Source: Sacculina carcini
Lineage: Eukaryota; Arthropoda; Thecostraca; Sacculinidae
Reading direction: 5' to 3'
Assembly (NCBI GenBank): GCA_916048095.2
Contig: OU696591.1
Span: forward strand, 1,675,001 to 1,739,000
Length of the DNA stretch: 64,000 nucleotides
A model generated the notes under the pieces. It saw nothing but the letters and a program-made list of their open reading frames with translations, ran no database searches and was not told the origin of the DNA. Made by a program: the position numbers and the translations under genes. Shown piece by piece: positions 1 through 13,352 of this stretch. How positions within the stretch are numbered: position 1 is the first letter of the stretch; the number at the start of each line of letters is the position of its first letter.

Positions 1-169
1 ATGAATTCACCATGTATAGCAACAGTGTAGAAATAATCGCTGACAAACATACACTGACACACACTGACACACACACTGACACATACACACACTGACACAC
101 ACACATGTATGCTTGTATGCTTGGCGAATTCATGTGTCCGCTGGTGATTGTATTGGAAAGTGTGCGCTA

Positions 170-371
170 GCTCCGTGTGTTTGTATGTGATGTGTATGTG
201 TTTCTAGTAATTTCTTGTGTTTGCATTACCACAAATGTATATATTATATGTTTATAGTTAAGTCTGCCAAAGAGTGTTTCACTCGACAAACTGAACCTCT
301 CAAAATTGTTTAATCTCAATGTTGTTATGTACATGTATATGTTGGCAATAAACGAACTGAACTGAACTGAA
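170..371 (+). mobile_element. LINE 3'-end fragment with (ACTGA)n tail
   Basis: This 200-bp segment ends GGCAATAAACGAACTGAACTGAACTGAAC, that is, an AATAAA signal followed by an (ACTGA)n tail, which is a LINE-type 3' end. The same style of tail (CAACTGAACTGAACTC) appears within the repeats at 45.57, 47.70 and 58.10 kb. Confidence 0.5.
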
Positions 372-463
372 CACACTGACACACACACTGAAACAGACAC
401 ACACACATACATACACACACTGACACTGACACACTCACGCACACTCACACACACACTCACACA

Positions 464-1612
464 CACATTACATTACATTATGGAAAAATTTAGGCGCTGC
501 ACATACACACACACACACACACACGTACACACACTAACACAAATGCATGCATTCACAAGGTAAAAGATGGAGAGGGAGAGAGCAGAGAGAAAATCACACC
601 TTATATTCATCGCTAGTGTACACAATGTTATCTAAGATATAATATGACTTCAACAGAAAAAATTTATTGGAGTGTTTTTTTAAAAGAGGAATAGAAGTGA
701 TAGAACGCAGTGTTGGGGAGAGCTTATTGTAAATACGGGGTCCTAAGATAGATAGACAGCGATTATAGTGAGAATGTCTAGAAGGAAAAGCAGGCTCCAG
801 TAAGAGACGAGAATCATCAGATGACCTAAGTGTACGAGTAGATTTTTTAAAAGACAGAAGATCGAATAAATACGAGGGCTCACGAAGAATAAGGGTAGAA
901 TGAATAATTAAGCAGACGCGATAGTCAATAAGTGCTTTAATAGGGAGAAGTCCTAGTTTTTGTAGAAAGGGAGAGACATGAGAGCCAGCAGGGAGATTGT
1001 AAATTAGACGACAGGCTTTATTAATAACAGATTGAAGTTTGCGAAGCTGGCGGTGGTTCAGAGAAAGAAAGAGCGAGCAACAGTATTGAATCCTACTGAG
1101 AATGAAAGAATTAGCTAGTTTAAAGGCAGCAGAGACAGTTAAGTATCTTCGGATAGAATATATTCGCCTAATATGAAAATTACAGACCCTAATAATATCG
1201 GAGATGTATAGATCAAAACAAAGAGAATCATCAAGTAAAACACCTAAGCTACGAACAGAGTTAGAGAGAGGAACAGATAGAGAAGTTAAGCTTCTAGAAG
1301 ATTGAAAAATGATATATTTAGTCTTATCGGGATTGAGCTTAAGATGGTGGGAAAAAGACCAAGTTTCAATATCATCCAAGAGAGAAGAAACAGAAGATTG
1401 GGAAATAGTATTAGACGAGAAGAGAATTTGGATATCGTCCGCAAAGATTTGGAAAGTGACATCATGACGATGAAGGATTTCACCTATGGAAGTTAAGTAA
1501 ATATTGAAGAGGAGAGGGCCTAGGACGGACCCCTGTGGGACACCGTATGAGAGTGGGAAAGACTCACTACGAGAATCACTAGTACAAACAAGCTGAGACC
1601 GAGTAGAGAAAA
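464..1612 (-). mobile_element. 5'-truncated CR1/L2-like LINE with RT fragment
   Basis: The minus-strand frame from about 1610 to 600 encodes the C-terminal half of a reverse transcriptase: GVPQGSVLGPLLFNIY, then FADDIQILF (the catalytic FADD), LNPDKTKYIIF and the thumb with SRIQYCCSLF, ending in a stop near 597. It is 5'-truncated just before the palm. The 3' end finishes in a short tandem tail (TAATG)n at 464-480, as in CR1/L2-type LINEs. Both sides are CACACTGACA repeat, so it inserted into the minisatellite. The frame is open, but the 5' half of the RT is absent. Confidence 0.88.
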
Positions 1613-1794
1613 AACACACACACACACTGACACAGACTGACACACACTGAAACACACACACATACATACACACACACAACATTAAATAAGCCTGGCCTCC
1701 ATTCGTGGCAACGCCGCCTCCATTGTATTATAGTGTTGTTAATATGTATACACGTTTGTAAATATCTTGTTTGTGCTCTCAAAAAACAAAAAAA

Positions 1795-2340
1795 CACACA
1801 CACACACATAAATTGACACATTGACACATTGACAAACACACCGACACATTGACACACACACACACGGACACATTGACACACACACACTGACACATTGACA
1901 CACACATTGACACACACAATGACACATTGACACATTGACACACACAATGACACATTGACACATTGACACACACTGACACTTTGACACACACACTGACACA
2001 TTGACACACACACTGACACATTGACATATTGACACACACACAAACACATTGACACATTGACACACACACTGACACATTGACACAATGACACATTGACACA
2101 CACATTGACACATTGACACACACACTGACACATTGACACATTGACATATTGACACACACACACACACACACGCACACACACACAATGACACATTGACACA
2201 CACAATGACACAATGACACATTGACACACACACTGACACATTGACACACACATTGACACATTGACACACACATTGACACATTGACACACACACACTGACA
2301 CACCTGACACACACAATGACACATTGACACAATGACACAC
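1795..2340. repeat. Minisatellite (CACATTGACA)n in OPLAH intron 3
   Basis: A 545-bp array of variants of ACACACATTGACACATTG and related 6-18-bp units. Related units occur at 40-110, 372-460 and 1612-1680, so the LINE at 464-1612 and other pieces split a larger array. Frames of MCVSVCQCV type are repeat translations. The array directly abuts the OPLAH exon 3 donor at 2340/2341. Confidence 0.92.
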
Positions 2341-2461
2341 CTGAAACAGTCTTAACGTGTTGATAGTGGGTGGTGTCCAGTTGACACGAGTGACTGGCCA
2401 GAAATACTCGCTCATTCACCTCCACCACTCGCTCGTACAGCACACCAGCCCGCTTCACCGT
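2341..2461 (-). CDS. OPLAH: OPLAH exon 3
   Basis: Encodes 40 residues plus one base, beginning [19 protein letters not shown], which corresponds to the family segment right after FDL. The acceptor (TATGTTAG) follows a TG-rich tract. The donor TCAG/GTGTGT is directly fused to a GTGTGTCA minisatellite that fills the start of intron 3. The second half (residues 21-40) is less conserved by eye, so the 3' boundary is slightly less certain than the 5' one. Confidence 0.8.
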
Positions 2462-5400
2462 CTAACATACACACACACACACACACATACACACACATGC
2501 ATGCACGCTCTTAGCCACTGTTGCATGCGTGAAGCAGTGGCTAAGACGCACGCTGTGTGCACGAGAGGTCCAGGGTTCGATTCCCTGGCGAGGTGAAACG
2601 TTTGGGTTCGTTTCTGAAAGTGATAGCCCAATTGTCGCAATGCGGGCTTCGTGTGCGCGCAGCCGTGCAGTTTCTGTGCTGGCCGTGACTGCAAAACCCG
2701 GGCGGCCGGACCTGCGGTGTGCCAACCGGGGCCGTGAGGCTTTGCCCATGCATAAATTCACGCGAACATTAACCTTTCCACTGCTGTGTTCAAATGCGTA
2801 AATTCACTGTTCTACTTTTACCGCTAAAATATTTACAGCCAAAGTTATATATTCCGCTATCACTTAAGTGCGATATAGCCTGCATTTAAACCTGCCCGTC
2901 GTGCGGGTGAATTCATAAAAAAGGGAATACAAATCAAAAAGCTAAAAATGAAATCCATAAAAAGTCCAATCTAATTATTGAGCTTTGAAAATTTGCTATA
3001 AATTGTCATATTGTATTACGTGCATATGTAAGGAATAGGTGTTTTTCATCCCTATTGGTCCACGCCATTATAATTCTAGACATGTTACTTTAATTATAAT
3101 TCTAGACATTATTATAATTCTAGGCAAAGAGCTTGGATGTATTTTGTGTTTTTTGTGTTGGCTTACAAGTCTAATATGCCACCTATCATATATCCCCTAG
3201 CATTTAAACCCTCCCTGCATTCCATATTTCAACATTACACCCATATTTACCGATAAAATATATTAAGGATTATGCTAGATTGAGCCCAAACAGTTAATTT
3301 AGTTGTTTAAATACTATATAAGACATGTACATGCACAAATGGTATGTTTTTATGAGTATAATGATTAATTCCAGTATTTATGTCTATATTATATTGTCTA
3401 TGTCTGTATTGTGTCTATACATATATATGTCCGTATGCAGTGTTATACACACGCAGTATGTCTAGCACCACAAACGGACACAATTTTCACAAGTCTTACA
3501 GATACAGGTTTATCGAGCTTTTGTTGACAATACATGAACATATGCTGCATTGTACAACTTTAGAACTATTATTCTGGATAGTGTGAAATGATTGTTCTAA
3601 AAGTTCAAAATTGTCCTAATTCTAAATAGTTGATCTTTAAAAATGAAAAAGTTGCGCTACAAACAAAAAGTTGCATTTATAACTTATTTAATACTTATTT
3701 CAGATCAATAAAATATTGATTCTTGGGCTCCTTATGACAAACAGATTCTATGATACAAAAGTTACATTTGCAACAAAAGGTCACCCTAATTTTGTATATT
3801 AATTGAGCTGTGTGTGTCTATGTGTGTGAGTGTGTTTGTGTGAATACGTGTTGGTGTGTATGTGTATGCAAATGTGTCGGTGAGTTTCTACATGACTGGT
3901 TTATCAGACGGTAGGTGTGAGCCACAAATACCACAAATACTTGGGCAAATGGGTTTTTGTTCTCAGAATCGCAGCACACCTCAAATGGCCAGTGTGCGCG
4001 ATATAGCTGAATTTATCATGGTCATGTGGGTTTTCCAGTTGAACAGCGTATATCCATGCTTTCTACCCGAATATGACCTTGAGTAACAGTCGTAAATCAT
4101 ATTTTACAACGTGATACCAGAATGATGTGTGCTGCTGAATGTAGATATATTGTTTTCTATTAGCACGAAAAACCACCCTTTGTGCGGAGCAATTCATGTA
4201 ATAAAATTAATACTTTACTCATAAAAAAATTGCAAATTCAAAAAAAGTACACTCATAAAAATCTGAACCAAATGAAAAGTGCAAATTTAATCATTATTTT
4301 TCAAATTTTGACAAAATATTTTCCCTCAACCCGCCACATATTTAAACCAGCCCGTCGTGCGGAATAATTCAGAAATAAAACACGAAACAAACACAATAAA
4401 AAATGGTGAAAACTTTTCATCAGAATGTTTCGAAACATATTTAGAACTTAACATCATTCCCCAACATCATTTGCTCAAGTACTATTCTACTTTTACCGCT
4501 ACCGCAACTTTAACCGCTATCATATATTTCGGTATCGTTCAAACCCAATATAACTTGACCCAAACCTACCAAACCCAACCCAACCACCCCATCTTGACCT
4601 AACCCAGCCTAATCTGAGGTGATCCAACTTATTAGTTTGTGATCACAAAATGAACCGATTCAATCATAATTTCTAATCAGAAGTTTGAGATTATCTACGC
4701 CAGGGGTCTCAAACACGCAGCCCACCAATACTTTTCTCGCAGCTCGCCATTATAGTATAGAAACCAAATTGTAGGACTGATTAAATCACATTTATTGTAT
4801 AATGCGATTTTATTATACACCATTTAAGTCACATTTTCATTAGTGAGTCTGGATCTTGAAGTCAATCCCGTGAGTTTTGTATATGAACTCATTCTACACG
4901 GTAACATTTAATATTTAAACCCGCCCGTCGTGCGGAACAATGAATAAAATAAAAGTAATACATATTTAAAAGCAAAAAGTCAGTGTAATAGAAAAACCCA
5001 AAATTGTAAAATCTAAACCAAAATAAAGTTATAATTCTGAATTTGCATATTCTTATTGAAATAATTGACGAAATTGACTTAAGCCAGCCCGTCGTCAGGA
5101 ACAATTTAGAACTTAAACCCAAAAAAAATGGCAAATTAAAAATAGTATCTCATAATTTCTGGTTAATGCTTCCGCTAATGCATCATATGCATAAGGCTGA
5201 TATTTTTGGATTACAACTGTACTACAACCCTTTTGCAATCTATATTCTACTACGTATTATTCCTAGTACATTCATCATCAGATTGCAGAATATATTGAAA
5301 GGTTCACATCATTCTCCAAAATCATTTGCTTAAGAGCTATTCTACTTTTATCGCTAGAATATTTACTGCTAGCAAAATATGATATACCTCGCTATCATTT

Positions 5401-8400
5401 AAAGCCACTCTTTATAGATACATTTAAGCCCGCCCGACGTGCGCAACAGTTCATAAAATATAATTAATATTCAATTCATAAAACAAAAGGAAAGCAAATT
5501 GAAAAAGAAAAGTAAACCCATAGTAAAGTTTTAGCCAATATAAAAGTCTACCTGTGAAATTAATATATCAATTTTGACAAAATGTTTTCCTCAACCCGCC
5601 TCATGTTTAAAGCTGCCCGTCGTGCGGAACAATTCAGAACCCAAACACGAAACAAACACAAAGTAAATTGATGCAAAATGACTAAACATTGTCATCGAAT
5701 GTTTCCCACATATATTTATAACTTAATATGATTCCCAACATCATTTGCTCAAGTACAATTCTACTTTTAACTTTATAATATTTACTGCTAAAATTATCAC
5801 ATTTTCCGCTATAGAAATATATTATATTTTCCGGTATATTATATGTTCCGCACATATTTTCCGTTATAGTACTCCTAAACCGCCTCATATTTCAACCTGC
5901 CCGTCGTGCTGAATAATTCAGAACTCAGACATGAAACAATGAAAATTGACTAAACTTTTTCATCATAATCTTTAGAAATATATTTATAACTTAACATAAT
6001 CAAGCATTGAAACCCGCCCGTTGTGCGGAACAATTAATATAATGAAATAAATATTGAATTCATAAAAGAAAAATAATACAAATTTAAAAAGAAAAAAGTA
6101 AACCCATAACAACTCTTAACCAATAGAAAAGTCTAAATATGAATGTTTTAATTTAGATGTGGCAAAATATTTTCCCTCGAACAGCCTCATATTTAAACCC
6201 GCCCGTCGTGCGGAACAGTTAATAAAACAAAATGAACAAAAAACCAAAAAGCTTATCCAATGAAAAATCTACATTTGTAAATTCTTGTTTTGATTATTGA
6301 CGGAGTTTTTTCCCTCAACACTCCTCATATTTAAACCCGTCCTTCGTGTGTAGTAATTCAGAAGTGTAACACTATCAAAACAATGAAACTTTCTGTCATC
6401 TCTAATTCCAGGTTAATGCTTCCGCTAAAGCAGCATATGCATGTAGCTGGCATTATATGATATTACAACCCATATGCTTATGAAACTTGAAATTAAAGCA
6501 ATTAAATTACACACTTAAATTCAGTAGTTTACTTTGTTCCCAGTAGCATTTTACCCGCCCGTCGTGCGTAACAATTCATGTGTAAATATTGAGGACAATA
6601 AACCCTTTCTATTCAGTATAGTGTAGCATTAATTAAACTGTACGCAATAAAACCACACCATCAATGTTTGGAGCTAGTATGATGCATTTTTAATTGTGAT
6701 TGGGCTTCTGTGAAATTTGATCGGTGTATATTCCTGTGTAATCGCAAGTGCGCATAATAGCTGTCAAATTGGCAAAATGCCATTTTGACTTCACACCGCC
6801 GTAGCTTCCTTTGGGTACACTTTGGAAAAATAAAAATTATACCGTATTGTAGAAAACAAAATTTATAACACAATGGTATAGTTTATTTGTATGTGTGACA
6901 AATAGTTATTGAGAAATGGGGAAAAAAATGAATTAATTATGGTCGCACGGTGGGGGTTACTACCGTTTTAGCCAACGAACCATTTTGGCCAAACGCTCGG
7001 CGATCGCAATACGATGTGATGAATATCGACGTTGGCTAAAATGGTACATGTTGTGAGTGCATCTGACAGTGGCGTATCTAGTCACTGAAAGTTAAGCGAG
7101 TGACCATTTTGGCCAATCTTTACTCAATTGTATGTAGTTCAGTTGTTTTCAAATTTTTGAACACAAACAAATCGTTAGATTAGCTTTGGTTAGGTTAGGT
7201 TAGGTTTGGATAGATTTGGTTAGGTTAGGTTAGGTTAGTTTTCGCTTTACTTTCAGTCACTAGATACGCCACTGTCAGATGCACTCACAACATGTACCAT
7301 TTTAGCCAATGTCGATATTCATCGCATCGTATTTCGTCCGCTGGGTGTTTGGCCAAAATGGTTCGTTGGCTAAAACGGTAGTAGCTCCGCACGGTGTTCA
7401 AGTGAAATTTTCGACGTAGATTAGACTTTTGCCAATTTAACACATTTGGGTGCAATTTTGGGTATGAATTATTGCCTATCTTGAAGCACATAAAATTCTC
7501 TACACAGTGATATAATTCTTATAGCTGTGTAATTGCTGGTTTATGATGAGTAGATGGCAGAATATTGACCAAAATATTCACGTTTTTCAGTGCAAATTTG
7601 GTCTTTTTCACTTTGTCAATTTGACTTCATACCGCCATAACTATATTTAATACACTCTGGAAAATTAACATTTATACCGTGTTGTAGAAAACCAAATTCC
7701 CAGCGTGATGATATAATTTATTTAGATGTGTCAGAATTAGTTGTTGAGAAATAGAGAAAAAAGTAAAGAAAATTGGACGTCCGAAGTTTAAATAAAATTT
7801 TGAATGTAGATTGAATTTTTCCCCATTTTACATGTTTTATATTTAATTTTTGGGTATTAATGATAGCCTATCTTGTAGAACACAAAATTCCCTGCAGATT
7901 GGTATAATCTGTTTGGCTGTACCATTTCTGGTGTATGAGGAGTAGATGACAGAATATTGACCTCAATTTTCGCATTTTTGAGGCCTCATTTTTGTCTTTA
8001 CACCGCTATAACGTTTTTTGGTTTTAATTTTTATAATTAAGATTTAGCCTATCCTGTAGACAAGAAAATTTACAACGTGATGGTATACATTTTTAGTAGG
8101 TACACCAAGTGGTTACTGAGTAGTAGCTGGCATAAAATGGACCAAGGAGGGTGGGACAGACTTATACACACACACACACATACACAGAGGATCTCTTATA
8201 TATATAGAAGATACATGCATGTACACAAACAGCAGTGGCGGATCCAGAGTGCAATTTTGGGGGGCTGAATTTTCGGGGCGATCAGTCATGTACATGCATG
8301 CATGTATACAGCGTCTTTGCGATAATGCTTATATCAACAAATTATACAGACAAATATTGTTATTGATCTCTTTTAGTGGACCTCTTGGTTATGAGGAGTT

Positions 8401-10787
8401 GATGAAAATATTTGGGGGAGCTTCAGCCCCCTGAGCCCCCCTCTGGATCCGCCAGTGACACACAGGCATACACGCACATACACACATATATACATACATA
8501 CACAAGCATACACTCATACATACATATACACATACACACAGAAGTATATACATGCATACAGGCATACACACACAAGTATAAACAATCATACACAGACATA
8601 TACACACACACACACACACAAATATACATATATGCATACATACCAGGGTTTGTTTGGTTTAAACCATTTGGTTTGAACCATGGTTTAAACCATGGTTTAA
8701 ACCAAGTGGTTTTTTCCAAAAAAAACATGGTTTTTTGAAAATTGTTATTTTGACAGATATGACTTTTCTCATAGGAATGATCAAATATTTTCAGAATTAA
8801 TAAATGAATTCATTATTGCAGTTTTAAATCAAATTCATTATTGATTAATTCAAATTCAAATTCATTCATTAAATCAAATTCATTATTGCAGTTTTAAATC
8901 TTCATAAATAATACTTTTTGACATGGTTTAAAGGGTTTGCACGATATGGGAAACATTTTTATTAACATTTTTGGTTTTTGCTGGGGAAGCATTGTAAGTG
9001 GTATTTATGAGAAATCCTAAATTTTTACGAAAACACATTTGAGTTTCTATGAAAAACACTATTTTTAGAAGCCTCTGAGTTGAAAAAACTGTGTTTACTC
9101 TGAAAACAAACATGAATTAACCTCCATGGACAAAACGATTTTTAGTCACTAGGTTTTCATAAATAAGACCACTGGGTATTTTGATTTGGAATTTGCGAAC
9201 ATATGTGGGTGTTTAAAATCGACTGTTTTCGCAATTGGAAGCGGTTTGAAACTTCCGTTGCCTATAGATGCTACAAGGTGAAATTCAAGATCATGTGTGT
9301 GTACATTTTTATGATTTTATTTTTATCCTTTTTTAAATATTTAAAAAATTATTGGTGAGTGATACTAAAATATGTTTAACTATATACTAAATAGCATGGT
9401 ACAATCCTTTTTTTGATTTGTGTGTGCAAAGTGTAAAAAACCAAGTAAACCAAAAAAACAATGGTTTTTTGGTTTTTCTAAAAAAAACATGGTTTTTAGT
9501 TTTTTTTTAAAAACGGTTTTTTTCAAACCCTGATACATACATATACACACAAACATACATACACACATGCATACACCGAGAGAGAAAGGAGTTTTACCAG
9601 TTACCACAGTGGAGTTTACCAGACATTAGACTGTCACATAAGTATGCCAGTTATTAAAGTAGCGTTCAGTAGACAGTTTAGTAGCCAAACAATACATTGT
9701 ATTTTAGAGGAAGGTCCGCGGTTCGAATCCCGGCGAAGGAGAATTTCTTCGAGCGAATTCTATAATCCAACATCCCCTGTCCACCCAGCAGTAAATGGTA
9801 CCAGATATCAGTCATGTTTTGTGTCATACATTCTGGGGAGGTGGCCCTCTCTAATACGTCTTCCGTCCTTGTGGCACCATAGCGTGGAGAGGGTTGGTTC
9901 TTTGGTGGCAGCGAGCTGCGCGGGACACACCTGTGTGTGTTCATAAGCTTCGGCTTCTTCCCGTGTAGCAGCTGTCACTTGAGGCCTTTAACCTTTAACC
10001 TTTACAAGCAATTGTGGTGGAGGTTACCAGATCGAAAATGTCGGGTCGCGCCTGGTTTCCGATCTCCAGCAGATCCGCAAAGCCGGCCGTAACCACGAGA
10101 CCCACTCGGGCGCCGGTTCTCTCCAGCAGTGCGTTGGTAGCCACTGTGGTACCCATTCGGATCCACTCGATGCCGGTGGTGTCCAGCGGAACCCCGGCCG
10201 GCAGCCCAGCTTCGGTGTCCTGATCAAATCAAGCACAGCAGATAATTGTGTAGCATGAATGCACAAGAAAACGCTGAGAAAAACACGCTGATTGATCCAT
10301 TGAATTTAATAGCTGACAATCAATTGAGTTATTTCCTTAATTAATTGGCAAATAATTAATTTAAATAATAATAATAGTACTGGGAAATAAACTGAAGCCA
10401 GGACTGGGAAGTACTGGGATGTCTCAAGATTTAGTTCTGGCAATATAAACGTGCACAGTAGCCTGTTGAGAATGTATGACACGCCCCGCGGTGTGCCCAT
10501 CTACAGTGGCGACTCCCATTAGTTTCAAGCGTAGGTGTTCAAAAACAAACCCGGGCCAGGATTCGAGCCACCGCAATCTCTGTCACACTAAAACTCAGCG
10601 CCTTAGCCAACGCGCCTTGGCGAAAGCTAGATGTCATATTTTTGTCAACAGATCCATGTTGTTGTTGTTGATGATGTTCCTCAGATTGTCTGGCCGAATA
10701 ACCTCGAGCTGCTGAGGAAAGACACGGCACCGACCAGGTTGTTCCACAGGTCCTTGGTAGATATAATTTTGTGTTGGCGTCTGAGTC

Positions 10788-10841
<54 letters not shown>

Positions 10842-13285
10842 AGATGTGTGTGTGTGTGTGTTGCTCTACAGATAACAATTCTGTTATCACCAAACGCATA
10901 CTCCTACTTTTCTATAACAAAACAAGTACAGCTTGAGCAAGCAGACATCAACAAATATCAGATGACATAGTTCACATCTCACGACCTCAATATTCTACCA
11001 AATCGCCGGTTCAAGACCCCGTCGGATGACACCCGTGTCTCTACCAACTCTCCAGAGAGTCAGTAGATCACTCACAGGGGTGAGAACCATACACTACTTA
11101 TCTCGTAGAGGCCCTCCTGAGAGCACCCCGGCCTCCAGCAAGCATGGAACCTACCTAGCGTCAGGTGGAGGTGAGCCCGCACTTTTCCAATAACAGGTTA
11201 TAGTGCACACAGATAGGAGATCATAACCAGATTAGTCAAGACACGTCTCAGGTGATGTCGAATTAGCCTCATGCGCCCAGCTCCATGCGTATGAGACATG
11301 GTCCCAGCTCTCTTACGTGCTTCCTTTGTGAGGCCCTCAAGCACCTATATTTCCTCCCGAGTGTCCTTGACCAAGAAGTTCTATATCGCATCTCTTTCGC
11401 TTGCATTACCCAAGTACTCCTGTCTCACAACGCTTCTTCTCCAGGCACTCCCACTGGCACGTGTTGTCAAATGTAGATGCAGTACCGACACAGCTCTCGA
11501 GGTCCCTTGTTGGCCCACGAAAGTCAGGAATGGATGGCAGCTCAAGCAACACATTGTGCTCTGTATCTCCAGTTATGCCGAAGACCCACAGCTCGCCACC
11601 TAAGACACACTTACATGCATGTGTGGGGTTACCATAGAAAAGCTGCCTTGACAAGACAGTGGACTCCACTTTCTACTCCCCGAAGGACAGAGCATGAGAT
11701 GACTAAGTCTCACTCTAACAGAGTGGGTAGTGTTTGAGTCACACTGCACCGGATCGTCTCTGCCAAGTCGAGAGCCAATGAGCATATGTCGGACCGCACA
11801 GCGCTTGGCTCCAGGTTTACGTCGATTGAAGTTTCGTAAGCACCTTTGGGTAGCATCACATCATGGCTGGACATTGTCGAGCCTGTGCATTGGCATCGCG
11901 TAACATTCCCCATCCTCGTCTTGAAGTGTCACGAGTCTCCTTGGTGCACGGTTAGCTGAACGGCAAGTAAGTCCTGAGACGTCCTGAGATGGGTCCCATA
12001 ACACCATGCCACGTTCTCACGCTCGTATACCTGCAAAAACTTCGGCCTAAGTCTCCGAGTGCTTGCTGCTCGAAGACGTAGCCACCTATTGTCGAATGTC
12101 TCACCCTGGGGATGACGGTACTAGCGAGGCGGTCTTGCATTGGGCCTACTGGTGATCGAATGGCTTCGACAGATATTGCCTCATCTTCTAAGCATGCCGG
12201 ACGGACTGAGCGAACTGGCATTTTCATGAGAAGTCAGTAAACCTCGTCGTCTCGTAGTGCCGAGGAAGGTATAGGTGATGAGCAGCAAGCTTGGTTGAGT
12301 GAGCAAGCCGATGATCTTCTGTATGACTGGTGTTGCTATAGATGAGATGGCAGCCTCTCCAGACCGATGCGCGATGTGAGGGATCGAGTGCGAGCTTCCA
12401 CTCATCACAATAGCTCTCGCTAGTTTAAAGGCCGCTGAGTCACATTCGCCAAAAGATGATAGCCGGCTTCACAACGCAATCACACGGGGTACATCTCCTA
12501 CGCCTTCTAAGAGGTGGAGTGCCAAGGCATGGAGACATGTGTCGAGGTCAATGAGATGAAGCTCTGTGAGGTTGACGAACTCCGGCAGCAAGCCCGCTCC
12601 TGGGGTCGCCATGTCTACACTATGTAGGTGTGTCGACTCCCAATTCAAGAAGTGAGAAGCCCAGCGACCTGCGACATAGTACGCTAACCCAATAGGAACT
12701 TCAACAGTTTCAGGGAGCTCCTGGTTCTCAGAGCCTGCTACAGCGATATATGTGACTCTCATTCCCATGATGAGGCCGGAGTATTTCGGTTGCGTCGGGA
12801 GATCAAAGTGAGACCTTCACACTTATATTGTGCACTCTGGACAAGCCATGCACAGGGCCCACCTTCCGCTTGTATCCACACCTTCATACTCCATCATGGC
12901 TAACCGTGAGAGGCCACATAGAATCACGTCTAGAAGCAGAGGATACAGTCTTGGGCTTGCTTGGAATGCTAATGTATTGTGGTTGTGGTTGGCAAACCGT
13001 ACTGCTGTATCTGTCACGACTCGACAATGTGTACTGTAATTGTAAAGCGAGTTTATCATGGCCCCCTGAGGAGGTGCATCATCGCATAACCTGTGCTGTC
13101 CCGACCCGACTACCACCTTCCTTGTTTGTTTGTTTGAATATTTGTTTGAATGTATGTCTTGTAGTCTCTGTTATGTTGAGTTTTGTTGTTTATATGTGTG
13201 TGTCTATTGTATTGTCAATCTGAGTGTACGTGTGAGCGCTTTTGAGCCCTTCGGGTGAAAAGCGCGATATAAATGACTGAATGTA

Positions 13286-13352
<67 letters not shown>

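Noticed and set aside
1579-2458. Long minus-strand frames rich in CVCQCVNVS
   Set aside because: They are translations of the CACATTGACA minisatellite; overlapping frames give the same rotating peptide. Only the stretch next to 2341-2461 is real coding sequence (OPLAH exon 3).
2529-2600. Possible functional tRNA-Leu
   Set aside because: A- and B-box-like sequences are present, but the acceptor stem and cloverleaf do not close and a related diverged copy exists at 10.5 kb; it is a SINE head.
2880-6575. CRISPR-like regular repeats
   Set aside because: Core repeats are spaced irregularly (120-600 bp), the spacers are related to each other, and the genome is eukaryotic.
7185-7242. Interstitial telomere
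   Set aside because: Only a few GGTTA units, imperfect, and inside the loop of a mobile fold-back element; not a chromosome-fusion relic on this evidence.
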